From Acinetobacter sp. Ac_5812 (GTDB lineage Bacteria > Pseudomonadota > Gammaproteobacteria > Pseudomonadales > Moraxellaceae): DNA of 64,000 bases. The stretch spans positions 1 to 64,000 of the forward strand of contig NZ_LXUK01000007.1 of the NCBI RefSeq assembly GCF_013072695.1, in the 5' to 3' direction. Below the pieces are notes generated by a model that saw only the letters and a list, made by a program, of their open reading frames with translations, was not told the origin of the DNA and searched no databases. Of this stretch, positions 37,967-48,012 are shown in pieces (position 1 is the first letter of the stretch; the number at the start of each line of letters is the position of its first letter). Position numbers and translations under genes: made by a program.

Positions 37967-39274
37967 TTATTTAGGCCATTTTTGATGATGGTCATCAATC
38001 ACATACTCATGCACATGTACACCATTAATTTGATGCTGAATCACATGTTCGTGGTCTGCGGGTAAATCATCATGGCTATGTGCTAGAAAATCTTCATCTT
38101 TAGTTGTCCATAAGCATAATGCAAGAATGAGAGCAATAATCGCAATAACAGCCATCGGAATAAAAGTCTGTAATGTGCCTATATTCGTACTCAACCATCC
38201 AACCAATGGATAAGTGATCAGCCAACAAGCATGAGAGAAAGCAAATTGGGCGGCAAACAATGATGTTCTATTCTCACTTGATGCAGACTTACGAATCAAG
38301 CGACCTGTAGGTGTTTGTGAAACTGAATATCCAATACCAAGGACAAACCAAAGTGCTAACAAACCATTATAAGATGCAATCAAAGAACCACTGAATAGTC
38401 CAATGACAAGAATTGTTGTTCCCGTCAACATGACTGATCTATCAGGAAATTTATCCAATATCTTTGGTAAAACAAAAGCAGATAACATTGACCCAAGTCC
38501 AAAAAGACCAAATGCCCATGTCGTTGCATTTTCGGTAAGTTTAAATGTCGATTGAACCAATACAACAGTATTTACAATCACAACAGCACTCGCCGAAGCA
38601 ATAGCTAAATTTAAAGCAAGCAACGCCTTAAGTCTCGGCGTATTAAAATAAATTTTAGCTCCCTGCTTTATACGGCTATAAACACCTCTAAACTCAGGCA
38701 CTTTGGCGACTGGTAATTTTGCACTTACCACAAACAAAGCAGAACCGATAAAACCTAATACTGTTCCTAAAAACAGATTATGGTAGCTCATGACAGTGAG
38801 TAAGAAACCTGCCAACATTGGGCTGATAATGTTTTCTAAATCATAGGCTAGTCGAGACAATGACAAAGCATTGGTATAGTCTTTTTCTTCAGGCAGAACA
38901 TCTGGAATCATTGCCTGAAATGTTGGCGTAAATGCAGCAGATGCAGATTGCAGAATAAAAATGAGAATATAGATTTGCCAGATTTGTGTCACAAATGGTA
39001 GGCACAAAGCTGTTAATGCTCGGATAATATCTAATCCAACCAATACCTGTTTTCTTGGTAAGCGCTCTGCAAATGCTGATGCTATAGGTGCTACACCGAT
39101 ATAAGCAATCATCTTAATTGCCAAAGCAATACCAAGAACTTGAGCAGCTTCTCCCTTGGCAATATCGTATGCCTGTAAAGCTAGGGCGATCGTGATTAAC
39201 CCTGTTCCAATGAGTGCAATCACTTGGGCCAAGAACAAATGCCGATATGTGGTATTTTTTAGTACTTCTAGCAT
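37967..39274 (-). CDS. MFS efflux transporter with His-rich C-terminus (NreB-like)
   Basis: 435 residues with about twelve helices of the MFS_3 class (ERLPRKQVLVGLDIIRAL). The last ~40 residues hold at least ten His (HSHDDLPADHEHV, HVHEYVIDDHH), a cytosolic metal-binding tail seen in NreB-type nickel exporters. It is the last gene of the metal cluster, 81 bp after the anchor-protein gene. Nickel or cobalt export is the best guess. Confidence 0.85.
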   Translation of the reverse strand: MLEVLKNTTYRHLFLAQVIALIGTGLITIALALQAYDIAKGEAAQVLGIALAIKMIAYIGVAPIASAFAERLPRKQVLVGLDIIRALTALCLPFVTQIWQIYILIFILQSASAAFTPTFQAMIPDVLPEEKDYTNALSLSRLAYDLENIISPMLAGFLLTVMSYHNLFLGTVLGFIGSALFVVSAKLPVAKVPEFRGVYSRIKQGAKIYFNTPRLKALLALNLAIASASAVVIVNTVVLVQSTFKLTENATTWAFGLFGLGSMLSAFVLPKILDKFPDRSVMLTGTTILVIGLFSGSLIASYNGLLALWFVLGIGYSVSQTPTGRLIRKSASSENRTSLFAAQFAFSHACWLITYPLVGWLSTNIGTLQTFIPMAVIAIIALILALCLWTTKDEDFLAHSHDDLPADHEHVIQHQINGVHVHEYVIDDHHQKWPK

Positions 39275-39315
39275 TTTATGGATTCCTTTTTAGAATCTGA
39301 CATCTATAACGATTA

Positions 39316-39346
39316 AATCTCCTTGGAAGACTATTCCAAGGAGATT
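39316..39346. terminator. 13-bp perfect hairpin between anchor and MFS genes
   Basis: Arms AATCTCCTTGGAA and TTCCAAGGAGATT with a GACTA loop. No long T tract follows on the minus strand, so it may attenuate rather than stop readthrough into the MFS gene. Confidence 0.75.
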
Positions 39347-39355
39347 GATTAAAGC

Positions 39356-39994
39356 TTAAAAGACTTTCTTCATTTCACTAAACTGTCCTTCTACAAGTAG
39401 AGTTACAGTCACTGGATTTTCTGTACGGTTACGCCAGAACCAACCATGTTTACCATCAAAAGCTGCTTTTAAGACACCTTGTTGAGTTGTCTCATTCTTG
39501 CCTTTTCCATAGCCATGATAGAACCCTTTAGGGGCATTTACGGGATCACCATGAGTATCATAGTTAAGACCACCTCCTACAGCTTTCCAATCAAAGTTGA
39601 CACTTGCACTTTGTGGCATTGTTAGTTTTACCTCTGTTGCCTGCCCAGGTTTTAACTCAATACTAATGCTCTCTTTATTAATCGCAGGCATGGTCATCTG
39701 AACAGTATCAATTGCCGTTTGAGTCGGAGTTTCTACTGACATTTCTTCAGCACTATTCACTACCTGTTGAGCATTGAGACCATTCACTGATTCTTGAGCG
39801 AGTGATTGTTTGATTTCACCCATTTTCGTTAAGCCAAGCACTTTACCTATACCCGTCGGATCAATCGCATACTCCGCAGGCATGACACAGGTAACCAACA
39901 CGACCACAGCACTAACGGCAGCTATCGCTGTTGATTTAATTAACTTTCTTGATGAAGGTAATTCGATATCTTTTGGAATTTCAGCGTTATACAT
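39356..39994 (-). CDS. Transmembrane anchor protein of metal-efflux cluster
   Basis: 212 residues. One N-terminal membrane helix (~residues 21-42, STAIAAVSAVVVLVTCVM) anchors a periplasmic beta domain (EVKLTMPQSASVNFDWKAVGG, KGFYHGYGKG, FDGKHGWFWRNRTENPVTV). Proteins of this type are annotated only as transmembrane anchor proteins and recur beside HupE and CzcCBA in metal islands. It starts 12 bp after hupE. Biochemical role unknown. Confidence 0.8.
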   Translation of the reverse strand: MYNAEIPKDIELPSSRKLIKSTAIAAVSAVVVLVTCVMPAEYAIDPTGIGKVLGLTKMGEIKQSLAQESVNGLNAQQVVNSAEEMSVETPTQTAIDTVQMTMPAINKESISIELKPGQATEVKLTMPQSASVNFDWKAVGGGLNYDTHGDPVNAPKGFYHGYGKGKNETTQQGVLKAAFDGKHGWFWRNRTENPVTVTLLVEGQFSEMKKVF

Positions 39995-40005
39995 AATTTA
40001 GATCC

Positions 40006-40719
40006 TTATTGAGTAATGAAGCCAGTAAGTTGATAGCCAACAAGTAAAAAACCGAGGAACATGAGGAAGACATTGCTTTGATAGGCTGTTTTAAAGAAAT
40101 ACGATGTCTTTCTCCAAAACGTCATCAATAACATGATGATGCACAGAGCCATAAACTGACCTAATTCAACCCCAATATTGAATGAGATTAAATTTGCCAA
40201 CAGTCCATCACTCGGAACTTCATACTCCTGAATTTTTACTGCGAGTCCAAAACCATGAATCAGACCAAAAATTAAAGTCGCTACTTTCGTGTTTGGTTGA
40301 AAACCAAACCAACGCTGATAAGCCCCCAAGTTATCAAGAGCCTTATAAACAATTGAAAAACCAATGATTGCATCAATGATGTAAGCATTTATCGAGATAT
40401 TGTAATAAACACCCACGAGCATGGTAATCGAATGCCCAAGTGCAAATAGGCTGACGTACAAGCCGATATCTTTCATTCGATATAAAAAGAAGATAATGCC
40501 AACAAGAAATAATAAATGGTCATATCCAGTGACCATATGCTTAGCACCCAAATAGATGAATGGAATCACATGAACGCCATAAATTTCTTGAATGTAGCCC
40601 TTATCACCTTCTGCTACACCATGAGCAAAAAGTGTAGGACTTGCCAATGTAATGAATAAAGTAAGTAATCGCTTTATGTAAGCACTTAATTTCACAATGT
40701 GTGAATCAATAATTTGCAT
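40006..40719 (-). CDS. HupE/UreJ family protein
   Basis: 237 residues with a signal-like N-terminus and six to seven helices; YLGAKHMVTGYDHLLFLVGII and IFGLIHGFGLAVKI are HupE/UreJ_2 signatures with His residues placed for Ni/Co binding. Family members are thought to carry nickel or cobalt. The ATG at 40719 has TTGGAG upstream; an earlier ATG at 40764 overlaps the preceding stop (ATGA) and is the alternative. Confidence 0.87.
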   Translation of the reverse strand: MQIIDSHIVKLSAYIKRLLTLFITLASPTLFAHGVAEGDKGYIQEIYGVHVIPFIYLGAKHMVTGYDHLLFLVGIIFFLYRMKDIGLYVSLFALGHSITMLVGVYYNISINAYIIDAIIGFSIVYKALDNLGAYQRWFGFQPNTKVATLIFGLIHGFGLAVKIQEYEVPSDGLLANLISFNIGVELGQFMALCIIMLLMTFWRKTSYFFKTAYQSNVFLMFLGFLLVGYQLTGFITQ

Positions 40720-40760
40720 GTATATCAAACTCCAAAATTTAAAATGAATTGAAAATCCAT

Positions 40761-41096
40761 TCACTTTTTGGGCGGTTTAAAAATACGGCTTATCATCAAA
40801 AAAACATATTCTTTACACCAATCTAGAATCGATATCCCCTTTAATAGATGAGCTAAAGCAATCGATTTAAGTACGTCATAACCAACAAAATGTTCATAGT
40901 AGTTATCCTGATGACCATGTGAATGTTGTTGGCTGACCTCATGATGATGAGAATGAATTGCGTCAATTGAAACGTGTCTCTGAAATTCATTTTCAGTTAC
41001 ATGCTCATTAAAGTGCAAACATAAAGCGAGACTGATCATGCAGACTAGCCACATCATCACAAATTTGCTTTGTTTATCTCGCAATATATTTGTCAT
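40761..41096 (-). CDS. His-rich small membrane protein, 111 aa
   Basis: An N-terminal helix (MMWLVCMISLALCL) precedes a periplasmic His-rich stretch (IHSHHHEVSQQHSHGHQD), then a second weak hydrophobic segment and a basic tail. It lies 11 bp after czcA in the operon. The His cluster suggests metal sensing or buffering. No named family recognised; CzcI-like regulators are a possible relative. Confidence 0.78.
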   Translation of the reverse strand: MTNILRDKQSKFVMMWLVCMISLALCLHFNEHVTENEFQRHVSIDAIHSHHHEVSQQHSHGHQDNYYEHFVGYDVLKSIALAHLLKGISILDWCKEYVFLMISRIFKPPKK

Positions 41097-41107
41097 TAAA
41101 GATGCCC

Positions 41108-44100
41108 CTAAACAACCTGTTCAGTAGCATCGTTTGATTTTCTTGACCAACCTTGGTTAAACCACACATATAAGGTCGGCAAAATAATCAAAGTCAGTAA
41201 GGTTGATGAAATAATCCCACCAATAACGACAGTTGCAATTGGACGTTGAACTTCAGAACCAATACCTACGTTTAAAGCCATTGGGATAAAGCCTAGAGAA
41301 GCCACTAAGGCTGTAATCAACACAGGGCGAAGTCGTTCCATTGCACCATGTCTCACCGCATCAATGACACTTTCCCCTTGCACTCGAAGCCTTTGAATGG
41401 CAGAAACAAGAACTAAGCCATTCAGCACAGCCACACCTGACAATGCGATAAAGCCGACGGCAGCAGAAATTGAGAATGGAATATCCCGTAAAGCTAAAGC
41501 GATCACACCACCTGTTAATGCAAATGGTACGCCTGTGAATACCAAGACACTGTTTCTAACATTACCTAAAGCCATGTAGATCATGGCAAAGATCAGAATT
41601 AAAGCAATTGGAACAACAACCATGAGTCGATTCGATGCAGACTCCATTTGTTCAAATGTACCCCCCCAAGTCAGCCAGTAGCCTTCTGGTAATTTAAAAT
41701 CTGCATTCAGCTTAGATTGTGCTTCTGCAATGTAACTACCAATATCTGTACCACGGACATTTGCTGTGATGACGATACGACGCTTACCATTCTCACGAGA
41801 AATTTGGTTTGGTCCTTGAACATTTTTTAACTCGATCAATTCTGATAAAAGTACACTTGAACCATCAGGCAGATTCACAGGAACTTGATAGAGTTTTTCT
41901 AAGTCTGTGACAGAGTTTTGATCCATTCGAACAACAATATCGAACTTTCGATCACCTTCAAATACCTTACCTGCTGTCTCACCAGTGATGAGGCTAGAAA
42001 CCTGTTGCTGTACATCCTCAGCATCAAGCCCATAGTTGGCAATCATGTCTTTTTTCAGCTCGACAGATACCATGGGTAAACCCGTCATCTGTTCAACTTT
42101 CAAGTCAGCAGTACCATTCACTCCCTCTAAAATTTTAGCGGCAGCGTTTGCTGATTCAAGTAGTTGACCTAGATCATCACCATATATTTTCACAGCAACA
42201 TCGGTACGGACACCTGAAATAAGTTCGTTAAAGCGCATTTGAATCGGCTGAGTGAACTCGTAATTATTTCCATAAACACCTTTAGCTACTCGTTCAATAT
42301 CTGCAACGACTTCCGCTTTTGGTTTCTTTGGATTTGGCCACTCGCTACGTGGCTTCAACATGACAAAGTTATCAGCCACATTGGGTGGAACTGGGTCAGT
42401 GGCGATTTCTGCTGTTCCAACTTTGGCAAACATGGTCTGAACTTCAGAAATTTTCACAATTTCTTTTTCAAGCGTGTATTGCATTTCAACGGCTTGAGTT
42501 AATGAAGTACCTGGGATACGCAAAGCATGTAATGCCACATCCCCCTCATCTAAAGAAGGTATAAATTCTGAACCTAAACGAGTTGAAAGACTTGCACTGA
42601 ATATAAAGAATATTGAGACAAAGGCGATCAGTAAATATCTGTGATTTAAAGACCAATCTAAAATTGGGCTATACAATTTCTTAATAAAATGAACAATCTT
42701 TGACTCTTCTTCTTTAATTTCACCTGTAGTAACTAATGCCACCATTGCAGGGACAAACGTAATTGACAGAATCATTGCACCAACTAAAGCCATAACTACC
42801 GTTGCAGCCATTGGTGTAAACATCTTGCCTTCAACACCAGTCAAAGTCATCACAGGCAGATAAACCAAAATAATGATCAATTGACCATAAAGAATCGCTT
42901 TTCGAGATTCCTTTGTTGCTTCAAACACAGTCGTAAAACGTTCTTTTTGAGTCAGAATACGTCCTAACTCTTTTTGCTTCATGGCTAATTTAGCGAGAGA
43001 TGCCTCGACAATAACCACCGCACCATCAACAATAATTCCGAAATCGAGTGCACCTAAACTCATTAAATTGGCACTGATCTTTTGGTTAACCATGCCTGTA
43101 ATTGTCATCAACATGGATAATGGAATCACCATCGCCGTAATCAAGGCTGCTCGGAAATGTCCAAGAAAAAGAAAAAGTACCACAATGACCAGAATTGCAC
43201 CTTCAAGTAAATTCTTCTTCACTGTCTGAATCGTTGCATCAACTAAAGTTGTTCGGTTGTAGACTGCTTTCGCTTCAACACCTTCAGGTAGCGACTTTTG
43301 AACCTGTTGTAGCTTTTGATCTACAGCATGAGCAACATTTCGAGAGTTTTCGCCAATAAGCATGAACGCTGTACCCAGTACAATTTCTTGCCCATCTTTG
43401 GTCGCAGCACCTGTCCGTAATTCATGACCAATCGATATTTTTGCAACGTCTTTCAATCTGAGGATATAACCATTGCTCGTCGTGATCGGAATATTTTGGA
43501 TTTGTTCAATCGAGTTAATTTGAGAATCAGAACGGATTAAATACTGCTCACCATTTTTCTCAATGTACCCTGAACCTTTGTTCATGCTGTTCTTAGAGAT
43601 CGCCTCTAAAATAGCTTTCTGATCCAGCCCTATACTACGCAAATAAGCATAATCAGGTTGAACAACAAATTGTTTTAGATAGCCACCAATAGTATTGATT
43701 TCATTCACACCCTCTACATTTCGAAGCTGAGGTTTAATGACCCAATCTTGCAAGGTTCTTAATTCAGTGGGTGAAAGTGGGTTTAGACTATTCTTGGCAT
43801 TCTCAACTGTATACATGAAGATCTCGCCAAGCCCTGTAGAAACAGGTCCCATTGAAGTCGATATGCCGCTTGGTAGTGTTGGTGTCACGCCTTGCAATTT
43901 TTCATTGACAATTTGACGGGCAAAATAGATGTCCGTCCCCTCCTTGAATATCGCCGTGACCTGAGATAAACCGTATCTCGACACAGAACGTGTATATTCA
44001 AGATTAGGGATACCTGCCAAAGCTGTTTCAATCGGGTAAGTGACTTGTGACTCCATCTCCATAGGAGACAAGCCTTGTGCTTCACTGTTGATTTGGACTT

Positions 44101-44236
44101 GTACATTTGTGATATCAGGAACAGCATCAATAGGTAGTTTAAAATAGTTATAAACACCCAATGCAGCTACGAATAGGAAGACGATCAGTACAAGCCAACG
44201 ATTCTTAATCGAAAGCTTAACAATTTGGTCAAACAT
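41108..44236 (-). CDS. czcA: CzcA-family heavy-metal RND efflux pump
   Basis: 1042 residues with RND topology (helix 1 at the N-terminus, two large periplasmic loops, helices 2-6 and 8-12). The helix 4 motif LGALDFGIIVDGAVVIVEA holds the two Asp and the Glu needed for proton-coupled export of divalent cations, unlike the CusA Cu/Ag motif. It pumps Co, Zn, Cd or Ni from periplasm to outside in a complex with CzcB and CzcC. Twelve bp after czcB. Confidence 0.95.
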   Translation of the reverse strand: MFDQIVKLSIKNRWLVLIVFLFVAALGVYNYFKLPIDAVPDITNVQVQINSEAQGLSPMEMESQVTYPIETALAGIPNLEYTRSVSRYGLSQVTAIFKEGTDIYFARQIVNEKLQGVTPTLPSGISTSMGPVSTGLGEIFMYTVENAKNSLNPLSPTELRTLQDWVIKPQLRNVEGVNEINTIGGYLKQFVVQPDYAYLRSIGLDQKAILEAISKNSMNKGSGYIEKNGEQYLIRSDSQINSIEQIQNIPITTSNGYILRLKDVAKISIGHELRTGAATKDGQEIVLGTAFMLIGENSRNVAHAVDQKLQQVQKSLPEGVEAKAVYNRTTLVDATIQTVKKNLLEGAILVIVVLFLFLGHFRAALITAMVIPLSMLMTITGMVNQKISANLMSLGALDFGIIVDGAVVIVEASLAKLAMKQKELGRILTQKERFTTVFEATKESRKAILYGQLIIILVYLPVMTLTGVEGKMFTPMAATVVMALVGAMILSITFVPAMVALVTTGEIKEEESKIVHFIKKLYSPILDWSLNHRYLLIAFVSIFFIFSASLSTRLGSEFIPSLDEGDVALHALRIPGTSLTQAVEMQYTLEKEIVKISEVQTMFAKVGTAEIATDPVPPNVADNFVMLKPRSEWPNPKKPKAEVVADIERVAKGVYGNNYEFTQPIQMRFNELISGVRTDVAVKIYGDDLGQLLESANAAAKILEGVNGTADLKVEQMTGLPMVSVELKKDMIANYGLDAEDVQQQVSSLITGETAGKVFEGDRKFDIVVRMDQNSVTDLEKLYQVPVNLPDGSSVLLSELIELKNVQGPNQISRENGKRRIVITANVRGTDIGSYIAEAQSKLNADFKLPEGYWLTWGGTFEQMESASNRLMVVVPIALILIFAMIYMALGNVRNSVLVFTGVPFALTGGVIALALRDIPFSISAAVGFIALSGVAVLNGLVLVSAIQRLRVQGESVIDAVRHGAMERLRPVLITALVASLGFIPMALNVGIGSEVQRPIATVVIGGIISSTLLTLIILPTLYVWFNQGWSRKSNDATEQVV

Positions 44237-44247
44237 AGTACTACCCC

Positions 44248-45726
44248 TTAATGATCATGAGTAGCGCCAGATTTACCTAGCTCTGCTTTTAATAAATAAG
44301 AATTGCCTGCCGCATAAACCTGACCTGCTTTTAAGCCTGACTTAACTTCAACAAACCCGTTATATTTTTCACCCAACTCTAATGGACGTGCTTCAAAATC
44401 ATTGCCTACACGAATGAACACCACATCCCAATCACGGAAGTTTTGTAAAGCATCTTCACGAACCACCATAGGCTTCAAGCTTTGATTTTCAAAAATATGT
44501 GCGGTGATCAATTGACCTGAACGCCATTTAAATTGGTTGGCAATTTCAACAAAGACTTGAGCAGTACGTGTTTTTGGATCAATGATATCACTGATGTATT
44601 TGATCGTCCCCAATGCTTCTTCTGTGCCTGATTGAATTTGAGGTTTTACAGTCACCTTAGCATTCGGGTTAATTGTATTCAGCTTATCCGCAGGAACATT
44701 GACTACTGCAAGTAACTGAGATGTATTGGCAATTTTAAATATTGGCGAAGCTGGTGTGACATTTGATCCAACTGCCCCTAGCACTTGTAAGACTGTGCCA
44801 GACATCGCAGCCCGAACTTCAATTGTACCGTTGCCTGAACCACCATAAGAGCTGATTAAATTGTTCAGTTCATTGGCACGAATCTGAGCATTATCAAATT
44901 CACGCTTTGCATTAATGTAGTCAATTTCAGGCGATACTCGTTTTTGAAATAACGTTCGCTCTTGCTCCATCTTTTTACGTGCAAATTGCAAATTATCTAC
45001 TGCAATAGAACGCTCAGCATTTAAGCGGATCAAGTCTTGGCTTTGTACTGTAGCTAATAAATCACCTTGACTTACTTTATCGCCAATCGTGCGATATGTT
45101 TTGATGAGTGTTCCACTTGCTTTCGGTGTGATAAAACTTTCAAAATTATCAGGGAACTTCAATTCTCCCTTTAACTCTAAAGCATTTTCAAACATCATGG
45201 ATTCAACTTTTAGGAGCTCTAAACCACTGCTCTTGATACTACTGTCCAACATGGTGACACGACCTTCTTTGGTGTCCCATTTCCACGTATGTTTTTTACC
45301 TTGATAATCAACGTTGACAATCATTAAAAATGAATGTGGTTCATAGACAATTTCATTACCGATCAAGTAATCACTCTCTGGTTTAAATTGAATATTTTGC
45401 TCTGCATCCAAACGTTTGATGTAGACATTTGCCGTTAATGCTTCAGGTTTAAGCGGTTTATCTTTGAAATACCCATAAACACGGAGATGTGGTTCTACGC
45501 CCTGCTCAAAGATTTTCACTTCCGCTGAGAAATCGCCATCACGATATAAACGTCCACCATGAGGTCCTTTCTCGTCACCTGCTACTGCAACTTTTACTTC
45601 TGTTGCTTCCCCATGTGCTGAAGAAGACTGAGTCTTTTGACCTGTCTTGTACCATGCCACAGCACATAACACGACAAGCAAGGCAATAATGCCCGTAGCC
45701 ATTAAAGTATTGGTTGGTTTATTCAT
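44248..45726 (-). CDS. czcB: CzcB-family periplasmic adaptor
   Basis: 492 residues with one N-terminal membrane helix. A CzcB-specific N-domain begins GPHGGRLYRDGDFSAEVKIFE, followed by barrel-sandwich, hairpin (ERSIAVDNLQFARKKMEQE) and beta-barrel domains (ISDIIDPKTRTAQVFVEI). The C-terminus ends in HDH. It bridges CzcA and CzcC across the periplasm. 11 bp after czcC. Confidence 0.93.
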   Translation of the reverse strand: MNKPTNTLMATGIIALLVVLCAVAWYKTGQKTQSSSAHGEATEVKVAVAGDEKGPHGGRLYRDGDFSAEVKIFEQGVEPHLRVYGYFKDKPLKPEALTANVYIKRLDAEQNIQFKPESDYLIGNEIVYEPHSFLMIVNVDYQGKKHTWKWDTKEGRVTMLDSSIKSSGLELLKVESMMFENALELKGELKFPDNFESFITPKASGTLIKTYRTIGDKVSQGDLLATVQSQDLIRLNAERSIAVDNLQFARKKMEQERTLFQKRVSPEIDYINAKREFDNAQIRANELNNLISSYGGSGNGTIEVRAAMSGTVLQVLGAVGSNVTPASPIFKIANTSQLLAVVNVPADKLNTINPNAKVTVKPQIQSGTEEALGTIKYISDIIDPKTRTAQVFVEIANQFKWRSGQLITAHIFENQSLKPMVVREDALQNFRDWDVVFIRVGNDFEARPLELGEKYNGFVEVKSGLKAGQVYAAGNSYLLKAELGKSGATHDH

Positions 45727-45736
45727 ATTCTTGCCC

Positions 45737-46936
45737 TTATTCTTGATCTAAATGAGTAATGTAGTTGCGCTCGACTTCTGCAATTTCTGTCTGCAAAGCC
45801 AACCACAAATCGAATCGAGCAAGATGTTTGTCTAACCAAATTTGCTTAATGCTATTGAACTCAAGTAACGAGTTTTTCCCTGCTTGGTATCCCATCTCTG
45901 CAATGCGAAGACTTTCATTGGTTGCGGGCAAAACGGTTTGATCATATTGGTGGATCACATCGATTAAGTTAGAAACCTCAATGGACTTGTTTTCCAGTTC
46001 AATTTTAGAATTACGGCTAACCCATACAGACTGCGTTTCAGCTTTCATCTGTTCCGCTTGGGCAATCGCAATATTGCCTTTATTTCGGTTGAAGATATTG
46101 AGTGGTATTGAGGTTGAAACTTGGAATACCTTGTCATTGGTTTCTTGATAGTTTTTGACCCCAACACCCAAAGTGATATCAGGTATTGCTTCTTTACGAG
46201 CGAGTTCAAATTGTGTCTTTTTCAATTTTGAACTCAGAAACGCTTCTTGCTCAGCCAAACTAATTTTGTCTGTGAAATTAAAACTTAGAGGAACTTCTAA
46301 AGCGTTACTTGGTAGATTCGATGTGAACTTAGAGCACAGATTCTTCTGAAACTGCCCCTTTTTCACTTCATTTTGATAACGTAGTTTTGATTCAGATGAA
46401 AGTGCTGCACTGAGCTGAGCATCCGAAGGAATGACTCGCCCAAACTTGAGCCTTTCCGAAAGAACATTGGCTTGTCTTGCATTAAACTTGCTTTCTGTTG
46501 AATAAACTTCAGCACGTTGAGTTGCCACATACCAGTTCGCCATACAGATTCTTAAATCTGCTTTGAGTTCAGCCTGACGCTTTGCTATTTCGAACTGATT
46601 ACGATCACCTTGAAAACTCGCAATTTGCTTTCTCAAGGAGAGTTTATTACTAAGAGGAATCTCTTGTGACAACCCTAACAAGGTTGTTGAGCCATCCAAA
46701 CCCTTCAATTTGGAATTACCAAGATTATCCAACTCCACATTGAAAGTAGGATTATTTAATCTGCCAGCAAACTTTTGGTTGATTTCATAAGCTTGCTCGG
46801 ACTGCTGTAGGCTATTGAGTACAGCATCACTTGCGATAACCTGCTTTTGTAGTTCAGCATAATTCGTTTCCGCAAATGCGTTTGCTGCCGTTACTACAAA
46901 ACCACAGCTAAGGAATAGCTGATAAATTTTAGACAT
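45737..46936 (-). CDS. czcC: CzcC-type TolC-family outer-membrane channel
   Basis: 399 residues with signal peptide (CGFVVTAANAFA) and two OEP repeats (e.g. LSLRKQIASFQGDRNQFEIAK and EMGYQAGKNSLLEFNSIKQIWL, shown in part). Forms the outer-membrane tunnel of the RND pump. First pump gene, 49 bp after a small His-containing membrane-protein gene. Confidence 0.92.
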   Translation of the reverse strand: MSKIYQLFLSCGFVVTAANAFAETNYAELQKQVIASDAVLNSLQQSEQAYEINQKFAGRLNNPTFNVELDNLGNSKLKGLDGSTTLLGLSQEIPLSNKLSLRKQIASFQGDRNQFEIAKRQAELKADLRICMANWYVATQRAEVYSTESKFNARQANVLSERLKFGRVIPSDAQLSAALSSESKLRYQNEVKKGQFQKNLCSKFTSNLPSNALEVPLSFNFTDKISLAEQEAFLSSKLKKTQFELARKEAIPDITLGVGVKNYQETNDKVFQVSTSIPLNIFNRNKGNIAIAQAEQMKAETQSVWVSRNSKIELENKSIEVSNLIDVIHQYDQTVLPATNESLRIAEMGYQAGKNSLLEFNSIKQIWLDKHLARFDLWLALQTEIAEVERNYITHLDQE

Positions 46937-46984
46937 GACTTTACCTATACAAAAAAATGAATAATTATTTTTTGTATATAAAAA

Positions 46985-47449
46985 TCAATTTCTTAGAACA
47001 ATAAGAGCTTTTGTATAGGTATAAGAATTACGTAAAATAAATATTCTTTTTCTAAAGTCAAATACCCGAATCTGATGTTCAGATAACTTTAGGAACAGAA
47101 AAATAAGAGCAGTGATAAAACTTAGAATAAACACAGGGTCTATGCTTAGATCACTATCAGAAGAAATAGGCTTCACCGAGTGATGGTAGATTGGCTCATC
47201 AAAATTCTTCCAAGTGTGTGTTTCTACATCATGATCAGTCATACTTGTAAAAGAATCACCTGAGTGCTGCAAAGACCAATGACTTGATGCATCATCTTCC
47301 ACAACAATACTTAATTCATGTTGGTGTTCAATATTTTCAAGTAAAACAGGTGCCCACGCATGAACTCCCGTAATTGTTATCGTAAACAAAAACAGGATAA
47401 ATGCGAGTATAAGCTTAGACAACCTACTTGAACGCATGACGATGGACAT
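46985..47449 (-). CDS. CzcI-like small envelope protein opening the metal operon
   Basis: 154 residues: signal sequence (LILAFILFLFTITITGVHA), a periplasmic segment with scattered His/Asp (ENIEHQHELSIVVEDDASSH, SMTDHDVETH) and one C-terminal helix (FILSFITALIFLFLKL). The arrangement matches small CzcI-type proteins that precede czcC and modulate induction. Assignment rests on position and His content; homology is not certain. Confidence 0.72.
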   Translation of the reverse strand: MSIVMRSSRLSKLILAFILFLFTITITGVHAWAPVLLENIEHQHELSIVVEDDASSHWSLQHSGDSFTSMTDHDVETHTWKNFDEPIYHHSVKPISSDSDLSIDPVFILSFITALIFLFLKLSEHQIRVFDFRKRIFILRNSYTYTKALIVLRN

Positions 47450-47555
47450 ACTTCTGATTTGCTAACAAAATACTAAAAAGCGTTATTAAAGTAAATCCAT
47501 CTCTCAGATATTCTAGAAGTGAATATCTTCTTATCTACAGACCAAAATCTGCAAA

Positions 47556-47577
47556 AAAAGAGTACGAGTACTCTTTT
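47556..47577. terminator. Palindromic hairpin between metal operon and RDF remnant
   Basis: Stem AAAAGAGTAC / GTACTCTTTT around GA. It would terminate transcripts of the decayed minus-strand gene next to it. Confidence 0.85.
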
Positions 47578-47590
47578 CTAATTAAATTCA

Positions 47591-48012
47591 TTTCAATTCA
47601 AAGCCTGCACCGACTGCTGCAACCCTTTCTGAATATCCTGAACATGAGTGAGATCATAAGATTGTTGATGCTGCTCTGGCTTCGTTTCATCCGTATAAAA
47701 CTCCTCAACAATATCCAAGCCCTCTTCACCACCCACCTCAAAACTGGCATTACAATAGCTCTGCCTTGCCACATGGTCTAAAGTCTACTGATAAAACCCT
47801 ACTGCTTTGCTTTGTTCATCCGTCTGTTTGGCTGAGCTAATTGCCCCATGAAAGCTCATTCCATAAGTTATGGTTAAGCTCAATTAATATAACAAGCTAT
47901 GGTGCTTTTACCTCATGAAGTAAGTTGTAATGACAGGTATTATAAAAGATCATCCGATGCTGCATCGGTAATAACGCAGCCGTACTGCTAAAGCGAGTAT
48001 TTTATTAAAAAA
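47591..48012 (-). pseudogene. Decayed 3' half of a second RDF-like gene
   Basis: Clearly similar at DNA level to the 3' half of the intact gene at 52030-52932 (its bases 52030 to about 52460). Damage includes an in-frame TAG at 47785-47787 where the intact copy has GAG-like sequence (FYQ then stop), several indels around 47850-47920, and loss of the whole 5' half. It marks a second copy of the island core module or an internal duplication. Confidence 0.88.
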
